From assembly GCA_020199995.1 (NCBI GenBank), contig JAIVJM010000001.1, positions 1 to 32,259 on the forward strand: 32,259 bases of DNA. Direction: 5' to 3'. Positions 16,381 through 23,815 of the stretch are shown here, piece after piece (within the stretch, counting starts at the first letter, position 1; every line of letters starts with the position of its first letter). The translations under genes and the position numbers were made by a program. The notes under the pieces are model-generated. The model searched no databases and was not told the DNA's origin. It saw only the letters and a list, made by a program, of their open reading frames with translations. The stretch is from Acidobacteriota bacterium. GTDB taxonomy: Bacteria; Acidobacteriota; Blastocatellia; Pyrinomonadales; Pyrinomonadaceae.

Positions 16381-17502
16381 TTACGTCTCAGCCGTCTCGC
16401 CCCGTGCTCCGACCGCCTCTTCGGCCTCCTGCACTCTCTCTTCCTTGAGCAGAGAGGTCTCGTATTTGACATCTCCGACGAGCGTGTCGAGCACGGCTTT
16501 GGCGAAGCCGAGGATGGCGGGGCCGAGGACGATGCCGGGGATGCCGAAGGTGAAGACGCCCGCCACGAGCCCGATCAGCATCCAGTAGAAGTTGAAGCGC
16601 TGCGCGCCGAACGCCGCCAGCTTGGGGCGCAGTATCAATGAAGAGGAGGCCGTCATCGCCAGCCCGATGAGGAGATAGACGGCGGCGCTCGTCGGGCTGT
16701 TCTGGAAGACGAGCAGGAAGATGCTGACGGGGATATAGACCGCCCATTCGCCGAGCAGAGGGAAGAAGCCGATGAGGAAGGTCACGAGCGCGAGCACCAC
16801 CGCGAGCGGCACGCCGAAGACGAGATTGAGAACGAGGATGACGAACGCCTTGGCCGTCTGGTCAATGACGACCGCGAGGAGCGCGCCGCGCAAAGCGCCG
16901 CCGACGTTCTCCGAGAGCTTCTCGTAGAGCGGCAGGAACTCGCCCGGAATTCTCAGCTTGATGTAGGCCGTGAGGCGCGCCCTCTGCGTCAGGACGTAGA
17001 AGACCGTGAAGAAGAAGACGGTCGCCGACGCCAGAAGCAGCGCCGATTTCTTGCGCGCCACCTCAATCGCCGCGCCGGTGCGCATGAGCGCCTCGGCGAA
17101 GACGGTTTCGAGCCCGGCGCGCGTGTTCTCGACCGCGACGTAGCGCGCCAGCGAGTTGCTGATGGCCGCGATGATCTCGCCGCGCCGCTCGTGCACGATG
17201 TTCGAGTAGCCGGAAAGCTCGTACCAGCCGTAGCCCAGAAGCGCGAGGAGCGGGAAGACGATCAAAGAGATCGTCACCAGCGCGCTCCCGGCCCGCGCCT
17301 TGAGCCGCGCTTCGAGCCATTCCTGCACGGGCACGAGGTACGCCCCGGCCACAACTCCCAGCAGCAGCCCGACCAGAACCTTCCCCACCAGCAGCCCGAA
17401 CAGTGCGAGCGCCAAAAGCGTCGCCGCCGCGTAGATCAGTATCCGCTTGGCGTCGCCGAGCGTGAGCTCGCTGAGCCGCTTTTGATCGTCATTCTGTCCC
17501 AT
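16381..17502 (-). CDS. AI-2E family transporter (PerM/TqsA-like)
   Basis: The 373-residue inner-membrane protein shows the AI-2E transporter pattern: two or three N-terminal helices (22-60 and 74-93), a large periplasmic loop (about 95-150), and further helices from about 150 onward. Family-typical segments are RARLTAYIKLRIPGEF, YEKLSENVGGALRGALL, GVPLAVVLALVTFLIGFFPLLGEWAVYIP and FGIPGIVLGPAILGF. Named for a proposed AI-2 exporter, the family includes proteins with other roles such as Na+/H+ antiport, so the substrate is open. The C-terminal tail is acidic (EERVQEAEEAVG). It is divergent from gntR, sharing a 135-base promoter region. Confidence 0.9.
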   Translation of the reverse strand: MGQNDDQKRLSELTLGDAKRILIYAAATLLALALFGLLVGKVLVGLLLGVVAGAYLVPVQEWLEARLKARAGSALVTISLIVFPLLALLGYGWYELSGYSNIVHERRGEIIAAISNSLARYVAVENTRAGLETVFAEALMRTGAAIEVARKKSALLLASATVFFFTVFYVLTQRARLTAYIKLRIPGEFLPLYEKLSENVGGALRGALLAVVIDQTAKAFVILVLNLVFGVPLAVVLALVTFLIGFFPLLGEWAVYIPVSIFLLVFQNSPTSAAVYLLIGLAMTASSSLILRPKLAAFGAQRFNFYWMLIGLVAGVFTFGIPGIVLGPAILGFAKAVLDTLVGDVKYETSLLKEERVQEAEEAVGARGETAET

Positions 17503-17573
17503 CTTTTTCGGCCCGACTATAGCACGCCGCTCTTGGCGAAATTTTGTCGCCCGGCGCGCCCGAAAAAAAAATC

Positions 17574-17603
17574 TTGACAGAATCGGCCCGCCGGGAGCAT
17601 AGT
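17574..17603 (+). promoter_or_regulatory. Sigma-70-like promoter of the gntR-ABC operon
   Basis: A perfect -35 hexamer TTGACA (17574-17579) is followed after 18 bases by CATAGT (17598-17603), a 4/6 match to TATAAT. Transcription would start around 17610, inside the palindrome at 17607-17630. Confidence 0.6.
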
Positions 17604-17606
17604 CCT

Positions 17607-17630
17607 ATTGTGCTAGTTCAATAGTACAAT
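17607..17630. promoter_or_regulatory. Probable GntR (YtrA-type) operator
   Basis: ATTGTGCTA (17607-17615) and TAGTACAAT (17622-17630) are inverted arms with one mismatch and a 6-base spacer. The site overlaps the predicted transcription start and ends 7 bases before the gntR ATG. It has the GT...AC symmetry typical of GntR operators and is placed for autorepression of the operon. Confidence 0.65.
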
Positions 17631-17637
17631 CTTGATT

Positions 17638-18069
17638 ATGTTCTTCAAGCCAAACACAGCATCGGGGGTCGCGATCTACGTCCAGTTGATGGAGCAGGTG
17701 AAGCACGCCGTCGAGACGGGGGCGCTCAAGGCGGGCGACCAGCTTCCCCCGATCCGGAAGGTGGCGGAGGAGCTGGTCATCAACCCGAACACGGTGGCGA
17801 AGGTCTACCGCGAGCTGGAGCACGAGGGCGTGATCGAGCTGCGGCACGGCGCGGGGGCATTCGTCGCCGCGGCGCGGCGCGGGGCCGAGCCGGAGGAGCG
17901 CACCGAGCGCCTGCGGCGTGGGCAGGGGGTCGTCCGGGGCGCAATCGCGAAGCTCGACGCGCTGGGGCTTTCCGGGGAAGAGGTGCGGCGTCTGTTCGAG
18001 GCGGAGCTGACGCGCCTGCGCGAGGGCGCGGGCGACGAGCCGACCGCCGCGGGCGCGAGGAGGAGATGA
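17638..18069 (+). CDS. GntR family transcriptional regulator, YtrA subfamily
   Basis: The protein of about 143 residues has an N-terminal winged helix-turn-helix: SGVAIYVQLMEQVKHAVETG, LKAGDQLPPIRKVAEELVINPNTVAKVYRELEHEGVIELRHGAGAFV, a textbook GntR DNA-binding domain. A short helical C-terminal part (95-143), rather than a large ligand domain, marks the YtrA subfamily, whose members usually sit in front of ABC transporter genes and repress them. ATG at 17638 is preferred over a TTG at 17632. Its stop overlaps the start of the ATPase gene by four bases (ATGA), so the pair is translationally coupled. Confidence 0.92.
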   Translation: MFFKPNTASGVAIYVQLMEQVKHAVETGALKAGDQLPPIRKVAEELVINPNTVAKVYRELEHEGVIELRHGAGAFVAAARRGAEPEERTERLRRGQGVVRGAIAKLDALGLSGEEVRRLFEAELTRLREGAGDEPTAAGARRR

Positions 18070-18989
18070 TGATGACGGTCGAGAACGCAATCGAGGCGCG
18101 GGAGCTGGCGAAGTCTTACGGGGCGGTCGAGGCCGTGCGCGGCGTCGCTCTCAAGGTTCCGCGCGGCTCTATCTACGGCTTTCTGGGGCGCAACGGCGCG
18201 GGCAAGACGACGACCATCAAGATGCTGCTCGGCATGACGAGCCCGACATCGGGCGGAGCTTCGGTCCTCGGTCGGGACATCGCGCGGCGTGACGAGAGCG
18301 TCGAGATTCGACGCCGCACCGGCTTTGTGAGCGAGGACAAAGGTCTCTACGACTTCATGACCATCGAGCAGCTCATACGCTTCACGCGCCCCTTCTTCCC
18401 CGGCTGGGACGTGGGGCTCGAGGCGAAATATCTGCGCGCCTTCGAGCTCCCGCCGCGCCGCAGGGTGAAGGCGCTGTCGAAGGGGATGCGGACGAAACTG
18501 GCGTTGCTCTTGGCGCTCGCGCGCGGCGCGGAGCTGCTCGTTCTGGACGAGCCGACCGAGGGGCTCGACCCGGCGATGGTCGAGGAACTGCTCTCGCTGC
18601 TCGCGGGGCTCGCCGCGTCTGGGGAGTTGACGATCTTCTTCTCCTCGCACCAGATCGCCGAGGTCGAACAGATCGCCGACCGCGTCTGCGTCATCCACCG
18701 CGGGCGCGTGGTGCTGGAGGGCGCGCTCGACGAACTGAAGGAGAGATACCACCGGGTCAACCTGATTTACGGCGAGGGCGCGACGCCGCCAGCCGCGTTC
18801 GCGACGCCGGGCGTCGAGCGGCTGAAGAGGGACGGGCGCTGGCTCACGCTCATGGTCAGTGAGAACGCCGAGCGCATCGCCGCAGAGGCCCGTGCCGACG
18901 GGGCGCTCTCGGCTGACCTGCTCCCCGTCGGGCTCAAAGAAATATTCCTCGAAACGGTCAGGGAAGAAAGTCAGAAGTCGGAACGATGA
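18066..18989 (+). CDS. ABC transporter ATP-binding protein
   Basis: The 307-residue ATPase has all ABC motifs: Walker A GRNGAGKTT (41-49), Q-loop-region SEDKGLYDFMT, signature LSKGM (137-141; LSGGQ-like, altered), Walker B LLVLDEPTEGLDP (157-169) and switch H195 in FSSHQIAEVE. The shortened LSKGMRTKLALLLAL signature is typical of the YtrB/CcmA-type ATPases paired with ABC-2 permeases and YtrA regulators. The ATP-binding domain ends near 220; the rest is a C-terminal extension. Its stop codon (18987-18989) lies inside the left arm of an inverted repeat that separates it from the permease. Confidence 0.93.
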   Translation: MMMTVENAIEARELAKSYGAVEAVRGVALKVPRGSIYGFLGRNGAGKTTTIKMLLGMTSPTSGGASVLGRDIARRDESVEIRRRTGFVSEDKGLYDFMTIEQLIRFTRPFFPGWDVGLEAKYLRAFELPPRRRVKALSKGMRTKLALLLALARGAELLVLDEPTEGLDPAMVEELLSLLAGLAASGELTIFFSSHQIAEVEQIADRVCVIHRGRVVLEGALDELKERYHRVNLIYGEGATPPAAFATPGVERLKRDGRWLTLMVSENAERIAAEARADGALSADLLPVGLKEIFLETVREESQKSER

Positions 18990-19043
18990 ACGATGAACGA
19001 ATAGCATCCGACTTGTCTTTACAGTTCATCGTTCTGACTTCTG
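18972..19043. repeat. Inverted repeat with GAACGAT seven-base units between ABC ATPase and permease
   Basis: Bases 18972-18991 pair with 19024-19043 over 20 bp with a single mismatch (tolerated as G-U in RNA). The left arm runs into GAACGAT, GAACGAT, GAACGA (18981-19000). The ATPase stop codon is within the arm, and the permease Shine-Dalgarno begins 13 bases after the right arm. A T-rich run (TTTGTTTTT, 19046-19054) follows, so it may act as a partial terminator. Confidence 0.75.
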
Positions 19044-19067
19044 CGTTTGTTTTTCCGGAGGTGCGTG

Positions 19068-19829
19068 ATGCTCTGGTATAAGGCATGGCTTGAGACGCGC
19101 TGGCGTTTCATCGTGGGGTTGGTGCTGCTGACTTGCTTCGGCGCGGCGGTGGTGCTGACGCACCCGCTGATGGAGAACATGCAGGTCGAGATACCAAACC
19201 TGCCGGGCAGTCTGGGCGAGTCGGTGCGCGAGGCGTTCGCGCTCATGACCACATACAGAGGCTACGTCTGGTCGCAGTGGTTCGCGAAAAACCTGCTCCA
19301 GTTCTGGACGCTGTTCGCGGTGCTGCTGGGCGTCGGCGGGTTCGCCGCCGAGGCGCAACGCGGGACGGCGCTGTGGACGCTCTCGCTGCCCGTCACGCGG
19401 CGCAGGCTGTTGGGCGTGCGCGCGGGGGTGGGCGCCGCCGAGCTGCTGCTGCTGGCGCTCGTGCCGTCGCTGCTGGTCGCGGCGCTCTCGCCGCTCGTCG
19501 GCCAGAGTTACCCGCTGGGCGAGGCGCTCGCCTACTCGCTCATGATGTTCATCGGCGGCATGTTTTTCTACGGGCTGGCGCTCCTGCTCTCGACCGCCTT
19601 CGGCGACCAGTTGAAACCCATACTCGCGGCAATGGCGGTCTCCATCGCGATGGGGCTGCTCTCGCTCTTCAGCAAGAGGCTGGCGGATTACAGCGTCTAC
19701 AGTGTGATGAGCGGCCAGAAATATTTCAACGAGGGCGCGCCGCCGTGGGCGGGGTTGGCCGTCTGCGTGGCGCTCGCCGCCGCGATGTTCTACGCCTCGC
19801 TCCGCGTCCTGGAGCGGAGGGATTTCTGA
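19068..19829 (+). CDS. ABC-2 type transporter permease
   Basis: From ATG at 19068 (Shine-Dalgarno CCGGAGG, 6-base spacing) the protein is 253 residues. It begins MLWYKAWLETRWRF, the usual amphipathic start of ABC-2 permeases, followed by six hydrophobic segments. EAQRGTALWTLSLPVTRRRLLGVR is the conserved cytoplasmic coupling segment of this family. The C-terminal helix ends RVLERRDF. With the preceding YtrA-like regulator and ATPase it forms a complete small ABC system; in Bacillus related systems respond to cell-wall-active compounds, but substrate and direction here are unknown. A frame reaching 19047 exists but adds only seven residues without a better start. Confidence 0.88.
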   Translation: MLWYKAWLETRWRFIVGLVLLTCFGAAVVLTHPLMENMQVEIPNLPGSLGESVREAFALMTTYRGYVWSQWFAKNLLQFWTLFAVLLGVGGFAAEAQRGTALWTLSLPVTRRRLLGVRAGVGAAELLLLALVPSLLVAALSPLVGQSYPLGEALAYSLMMFIGGMFFYGLALLLSTAFGDQLKPILAAMAVSIAMGLLSLFSKRLADYSVYSVMSGQKYFNEGAPPWAGLAVCVALAAAMFYASLRVLERRDF

Positions 19830-19847
19830 AGCACCGGGAGGTGAAAG

Positions 19848-20046
19848 ATGAAAAATCTACTTTTGACCATTGCGGCAATCGTCGTCGCGCTCTTCACACA
19901 CGGCACGCCGGTCGCGCGCGGGCAGGCCGCGGCGGCGGCGGCGCCCACTTCCGGCGCGGCGGGCACCTACACGACCTACGTCGCCGGGCAGCAGTTCGGG
20001 ACGGAGTCTTACACGTTGAGCGCGCGCGGACGGCTCGCGCCGGGCG
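19848..20046 (+). pseudogene. 5' fragment (signal peptide part) of a frameshifted alpha/beta hydrolase
   Basis: ATG at 19848 has an excellent Shine-Dalgarno (GGGAGGTGA). It encodes a signal peptide (MKNLLLTIAAIVVALFTHGT, cleavage near RGQA) and then TYTTYVAGQQFGTESYTLS, a mature-domain start. After about 20025 this frame turns into Arg/Gly-rich sequence and runs to a stop at 20429. The continuing homologous sequence (AEAEVTFSGLKFKATT) lies in the +1 frame, which opens at 20020 after a TGA at 20017-20019. A CG-rich run at 20020-20030 is the likely site of a one- or four-base insertion. Either the gene is broken or the assembly has an indel. Together with 20071-21510 it makes one gene. Confidence 0.7.
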
Positions 20047-20070
20047 GAGGCCGAGGTCACTTTCTCGGGG

Positions 20071-21510
20071 TTGAAGTTCAAGGCGACGACCGTCTTCGGG
20101 CCGAACAACAGACCGCTCAGCTACTCGTCGGAGACGAACGGCGCGCGGACGTTTGCGGAAGAGTTCACCGACGCGGGCGTCAAGGTGTCGGCGGCGGGCG
20201 TGCCCGAAAGGGTCGTGCCGGGCCGCCCGCGCGCTCTGCTGGAGAACGGCGTCTGGCATCACTTTATCTTCCTCCTCGCGCAGTACGACTCGAAGGGCGC
20301 GGCGCGCCAGAGCTTCGACGCCTTCTTGCCGTCGCAGACACTCGCCTTCCAGATCACGCTCGAACGCGACGCGTCGCCCGCCTTCGACGTGAAGGGGCGG
20401 CGCGTCGAGACCGAGCACTGGCGCGCTGAGACGAACCTCGGCCTCGACTTTGAAATCTGGACGGACGCGGCGCGCACGCCCTTAGTTTTCCGCATCGCCT
20501 CGCAGCAGATCAGGGCGGTGCGCGGGGGCGCTGAGGACTTGGCGGAAGTCGCGGCCCCGGCGGTCGCCGCGCCGAAGGCCGCGACGTCGCCGGACGATCC
20601 CTTCAAGAGTGAGGAGGTCGAATTCCGCAACGGCGAGCAGAAGCTCGCGGGCACGCTCACAATGCCGAAGACGGGGGCCGCGCCTTTCCCCGCCGCCGTC
20701 ATCATCAGCGGCTCGGGCGCGCAGGATCGGGACGGCACCATCGTCGCCGACCTCTACCGGCTCGTCGCCGAGCGCCTCTCGTCGAACGGCTTCGCCGTCC
20801 TGCGCGTGGACGACCGCGGCGCGGGCCGCAGCTCGATGCCGTCGAAGCCGACCTCTTACCGCGAACTCGTCAATGATAGCCGCGCGGCCTTCGAGTATCT
20901 CCTGACGCGCCGCGAGGTGGATAAGGAGAGAGTCGCGCTCGTCGGGCACAGCGAGGGCGCGGAGAGCGCCGCCATCATCGCCGCCGAAGACCCGCGCGTG
21001 GCCGCCGTCGCGCTGCTCGCGGGCAGTTCGCGCCCGGTGGACAAGGTGGTCGTCGAACAGGCTCTCTTTCAGCTCGCGCTCGCGGGGCCGGTTGACCCTT
21101 CGGACAAATCGAGGCTCCCGGCCATCTCGCGGAAGCTCGCGGAAATCTTCGACGAGGCGAAGGCGAACCCGAAGCCCGCGGCGGGGGCGGCTGACGATCA
21201 ACTGGCATGGTTCCGCGAACACGCGGCGAGCGACCCCGCATCCACCATCCGGCGCGTCAAAGTGCCCGTGCTCATCCTCAACGGCGAGCGTGACGCGCTC
21301 GTTTTGCCCTACCACGCCGTCGAACTCTCGCAGGCGCTCGCCGGGGCCGGGAATAAGCACACGACGCTGCGCATCTTCCCCAACCTCACGCACCTCTTCA
21401 CGCCCTCGACGCTCGACTCCTCGGCGCGCGGCGAGAAATCGGGCGTCGTGAGCGCCGAAGTCCTCCAGACGCTCCAGACGTGGATGAGCGACGTGCTTGG
21501 CAAGAAGTAG
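20071..21510 (+). CDS. Secreted alpha/beta hydrolase (serine hydrolase), 3' part of a frameshifted gene
   Basis: This frame carries the catalytic domain of an alpha/beta hydrolase. The oxyanion strand region is AAVIISGSGAQDRDGT, the nucleophile elbow is VGHSEG with S294, the acidic residue is D408 in LILNGERD, and the histidine is H441 in FPNLTHLF. Residues 1-175 are a beta-rich N-terminal domain (LLENGVWHHFIFLLAQYDSK, LAFQITLERD). Such proteins are usually secreted peptidases or esterases. The TTG at 20071 is not a believable start: the frame is open from 20020, and its missing signal peptide is encoded 220 bases upstream in another frame. It is the last gene of the gntR-ABC run and is followed by a strong palindrome at 21560. 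Confidence 0.8.
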   Translation: MKFKATTVFGPNNRPLSYSSETNGARTFAEEFTDAGVKVSAAGVPERVVPGRPRALLENGVWHHFIFLLAQYDSKGAARQSFDAFLPSQTLAFQITLERDASPAFDVKGRRVETEHWRAETNLGLDFEIWTDAARTPLVFRIASQQIRAVRGGAEDLAEVAAPAVAAPKAATSPDDPFKSEEVEFRNGEQKLAGTLTMPKTGAAPFPAAVIISGSGAQDRDGTIVADLYRLVAERLSSNGFAVLRVDDRGAGRSSMPSKPTSYRELVNDSRAAFEYLLTRREVDKERVALVGHSEGAESAAIIAAEDPRVAAVALLAGSSRPVDKVVVEQALFQLALAGPVDPSDKSRLPAISRKLAEIFDEAKANPKPAAGAADDQLAWFREHAASDPASTIRRVKVPVLILNGERDALVLPYHAVELSQALAGAGNKHTTLRIFPNLTHLFTPSTLDSSARGEKSGVVSAEVLQTLQTWMSDVLGKK

Positions 21511-21559
21511 CGCGCAAGCGCGGCGGAGTTCAACGGCCGCAAGCCCGACTCGCATAGCT

Positions 21560-21630
21560 AAAGGAATCCGACCCTCAAGGGGTCGCGCCGTAACGCTCGG
21601 TCTGCGACCCCTTGAGGGTCGGATTCCTTT
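21560..21630. repeat. Perfect 27-bp inverted repeat, REPIN-like, probable terminator
   Basis: AAAGGAATCCGACCCTCAAG begins the left arm (21560-21586); the right arm (21604-21630) is its exact complement and ends CCTTT. The loop is 17 bases. Each arm contains its own small palindrome GACCC-TCAA-GGGTC-like, the arrangement seen in REP doublets. It comes 50 bases after the hydrolase stop and would terminate that operon. Confidence 0.8.
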
Positions 21631-21827
21631 GTGTACGTGATCGGGGGGCGGCTTAGCTGCGGCACTTGCCCCCGGATATTATCTGCTGCCCTTTCAGGGC
21701 AGGACTAGAATCTGCCGTCCTCCTTGTCTGCGCCTCCCCTCACGGTCAGGACTCTGCCCATTTGTGCCTGCGCGGAAAGACGGTTAAACTCTCCGTTTCG
21801 GTTGAGGCGGGGAATTTTAGCTAAGGA
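21631..21827. other. Intergenic remainder before the ferredoxin-fusion gene
   Basis: With the preceding palindrome this makes a 317-base gap without a gene. It contains one further REP-like hairpin, CTGCCCTTTCAGGGCAG at 21686-21702. No convincing promoter hexamers were found. Confidence 0.45.
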
Positions 21828-22871
21828 GTGGAGAGCAAGACTGTGACCCCTTTGGAAGCTTTTCTGAACGAACACGACGAGAGGGCGTGGGGCGAGGCGC
21901 TGGCCGAGCTGGCGCCCTCGATTCACGAGGTTGACGGGGCGGCGACGCAAATCTGGTTCTCCTTCTTCCCGCTCGCGCTCCTGCGCGCCTTCGAGCACGC
22001 GGAAGACCCGGAGAAACTGGCGGGCGAGCTGCTCATGCAGGGCAAGTGGCTCCTCAAGGATCAGGTTGATTCTTCGCACACTTTCCTCTACGGCCACCGC
22101 TTCTGGCCGGAGGCGAAACGCGAGGTCGGGGCGCTGGCCGAGTCGCAGACGATGCGCGCAGAGGGCTCTCTCGCCACGCTGATTCGGGAGACGGCGGGCC
22201 GCGTCGCGGCGTCGCGCAAGGTGGAGCCGTCGCTCGCCTTGGGTATCACGGCGGCGGCCTTGATGACGCTCAGACAGGCCGGGCTCGAAGCGTTCAGCCG
22301 GACGCCGGGCGAGGTTTTGCTCGACTCGAAGCACCTCAAAAAATCGCCCGCGGAAATTTTGCGCGAGCGGGCGCGCGACGACAGTCAGGGGCTCTTTGGA
22401 TTCCTGCGGACGACCGACAAGCGTTGGACTGTGGTGTGGGACGAGAACCGCGACGAGCGGCGTTTTCCGGTGACGCACACGCAGGAGATCGCATCGGGAG
22501 CGGCGGAAGATAAGCGCCCGTGGCACGAACTCGACGCGCGCTGCACGCCGGAGGAAGGGCCGATACCTGTGCAGTGCCGCTCGGCCTCTTGCGGGACGTG
22601 CTGGGTCGGCGTGCTCGGCGGCGCGGAGAAGCTGGCTCCGGTGGCCCCGCGCGAGCGCAAGCTCATGCCACTGCTCGGCTACGTCGAGACTGACGAGGCG
22701 CAACCGCTCATCCGTCTCTCGTGCCAGGCGCGCGCCGAGGGCGCGGTCTCCATCGTCATCCCGCCGTGGAACGGCTTCTACGGAAAGTATCTGAAGAGGC
22801 AGCGAGGCGAGGCGACCGTCACCGCGGACGACGTGTCGTCAGAGCCGACCGCCGACGAGGCGCAGGCTTAA
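21828..22871 (+). CDS. Plant-type [2Fe-2S] ferredoxin domain fused to an unknown N-terminal domain
   Basis: Residues about 235-320 form a plant-type ferredoxin domain. Cluster cysteines are C250, C255 and C258 (VQCRSASCGTCWV, the CX4CX2C pattern) and C299 in IRLSCQARAEG, as in adrenodoxin- or plant-like folds; an extra C239 precedes it. Residues 1-190 are helical (TQIWFSFFPLALLRAFEHAEDP, LLMQGKWLLKDQVDSSHTFLYGHRFWPEAK) and match no family I know. Residues 190-235 are a linker with GLFGFLRTTDKRWTVVWDE. The fusion suggests an electron carrier tethered to a partner-binding domain; this is inference. Start is GTG at 21828 or GTG at 21843, the latter with GGAGAG better spaced. Two small unknown genes follow. 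Confidence 0.75.
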   Translation: MESKTVTPLEAFLNEHDERAWGEALAELAPSIHEVDGAATQIWFSFFPLALLRAFEHAEDPEKLAGELLMQGKWLLKDQVDSSHTFLYGHRFWPEAKREVGALAESQTMRAEGSLATLIRETAGRVAASRKVEPSLALGITAAALMTLRQAGLEAFSRTPGEVLLDSKHLKKSPAEILRERARDDSQGLFGFLRTTDKRWTVVWDENRDERRFPVTHTQEIASGAAEDKRPWHELDARCTPEEGPIPVQCRSASCGTCWVGVLGGAEKLAPVAPRERKLMPLLGYVETDEAQPLIRLSCQARAEGAVSIVIPPWNGFYGKYLKRQRGEATVTADDVSSEPTADEAQA

Positions 22872-22901
22872 AGCGCGCGCGGGAGCATTCGCGAAGAGGA
22901 A

Positions 22902-23456
22902 ATGGCAGAAGCTCACACAGACGCGGCGTCATCAATCGCCAGACAACCCCCCGCGCTCCGCCGCGACGCGGAGGGCCGGGTCGAGCCCGCGTCTCTGGCC
23001 GACCTCATCCAGTGGTTCCTCGACTTCGACGAGCGCGTGGCGGTCGTCCGCTTCCCCGCCGTCGAGGCGCTCTTCCACTGGAAGCAGCAGGCGACGCTCG
23101 ACGTGCAGCCGGACTCTTACGCCTTCGCGCACGCCGAAGACCGCCTCGCCGTCGGCATCATGCAGGCGCTCACCGAGTACACGACCGAGCGCGAGCTGCA
23201 CGGGTGGGTCAAAGAGCTTCTGGGCGCGCTCGACGACGCATCGAAGACGAACGAGGCCATCGCGGGGGCCTACGGCCTCGCGCCCGGCGCGGACTCTTCG
23301 GTCGTCGCAGAGGCGGAGAAGATTCCTTCGGCGCGCGAGCGCGCAGTCTACCTCACCTGCTGCTGGCTGGAGACGCTCTGCACCGCCGAGGCGCGAGTCC
23401 TCGGATGGGTCTACCAGTCGCTCTACGGCAGACCTTTTCATCCGGAAAATTTTTGA
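22902..23456 (+). CDS. Hypothetical protein (184 aa), downstream of the ferredoxin fusion
   Basis: ATG at 22902 follows GAAGAGGAA. The product is mostly helical and acidic with no signal peptide or membrane segment: LADLIQWFLDFDERVAVVRFPAVEALFHWKQQATLD, then GIMQALTEYTTERELHGWVKELLGAL, and a C-terminal AVYLTCCWLETLCTAEARVLGWVYQSLYG. The three Cys (CCW and C) in the last helix could bind a cofactor or simply be buried. I do not recognise the family. It starts 30 bases after the ferredoxin-fusion gene and ends 51 bases before the next gene, so the three are likely cotranscribed and may form one functional unit. Confidence 0.7.
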   Translation: MAEAHTDAASSIARQPPALRRDAEGRVEPASLADLIQWFLDFDERVAVVRFPAVEALFHWKQQATLDVQPDSYAFAHAEDRLAVGIMQALTEYTTERELHGWVKELLGALDDASKTNEAIAGAYGLAPGADSSVVAEAEKIPSARERAVYLTCCWLETLCTAEARVLGWVYQSLYGRPFHPENF

Positions 23457-23507
23457 TAAGATACACGCCTTAAAGAGGCGCGAGAATAGTTTTGAGGGTT
23501 AAGAGAG

Positions 23508-23777
23508 ATGGCAAACGAGCCGACTAATCATACGAATAATTCGCAGACCGTGGTGGTTGACGCCGCCACCTTCGACTTCGAGACGCTCGAACAGCAGAAC
23601 GGCAACGCCACGGTCGTCCGCTTCAAGGTCGAGAATCCGGACGTGCGCGCCGGCGACGTGCTGCTCGTCCTTTCCGGCAGCGACATCCACTTCCACGGCA
23701 TGATCGGCATGATGGAAGAGGGCCACGGCGTCGCCACCGACCGCCGCGGCTCGCTCCTGCCCGCCACGGTGCAGTAA
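23508..23777 (+). CDS. Small hypothetical protein (89 aa)
   Basis: ATG at 23508 follows AAGAGAG. The N-terminus is Asn/Thr-rich (MANEPTNHTNNSQ) and the rest is predicted beta strands: TVVVDAATFDFETLE, ATVVRFKVENPDVRAGDVLLVLSGSD, then IHFHGMIGMMEEGHGVATD. The His pair in IHFHG could be a metal site. No family is recognised. It is the last gene of the ferredoxin-fusion cluster and meets the histidine kinase gene convergently with only 38 bases between stops. Confidence 0.65.
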   Translation: MANEPTNHTNNSQTVVVDAATFDFETLEQQNGNATVVRFKVENPDVRAGDVLLVLSGSDIHFHGMIGMMEEGHGVATDRRGSLLPATVQ

Positions 23778-23815
23778 GCTCGTCCGCAAGCACCCCGCGC
23801 GCTTTTAGACGGGAT

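Noticed and set aside
17805-19007. 400-residue minus-strand open frame opposite gntR and the ABC ATPase
   Set aside because: It is antisense to two well-identified genes and has low-complexity composition.
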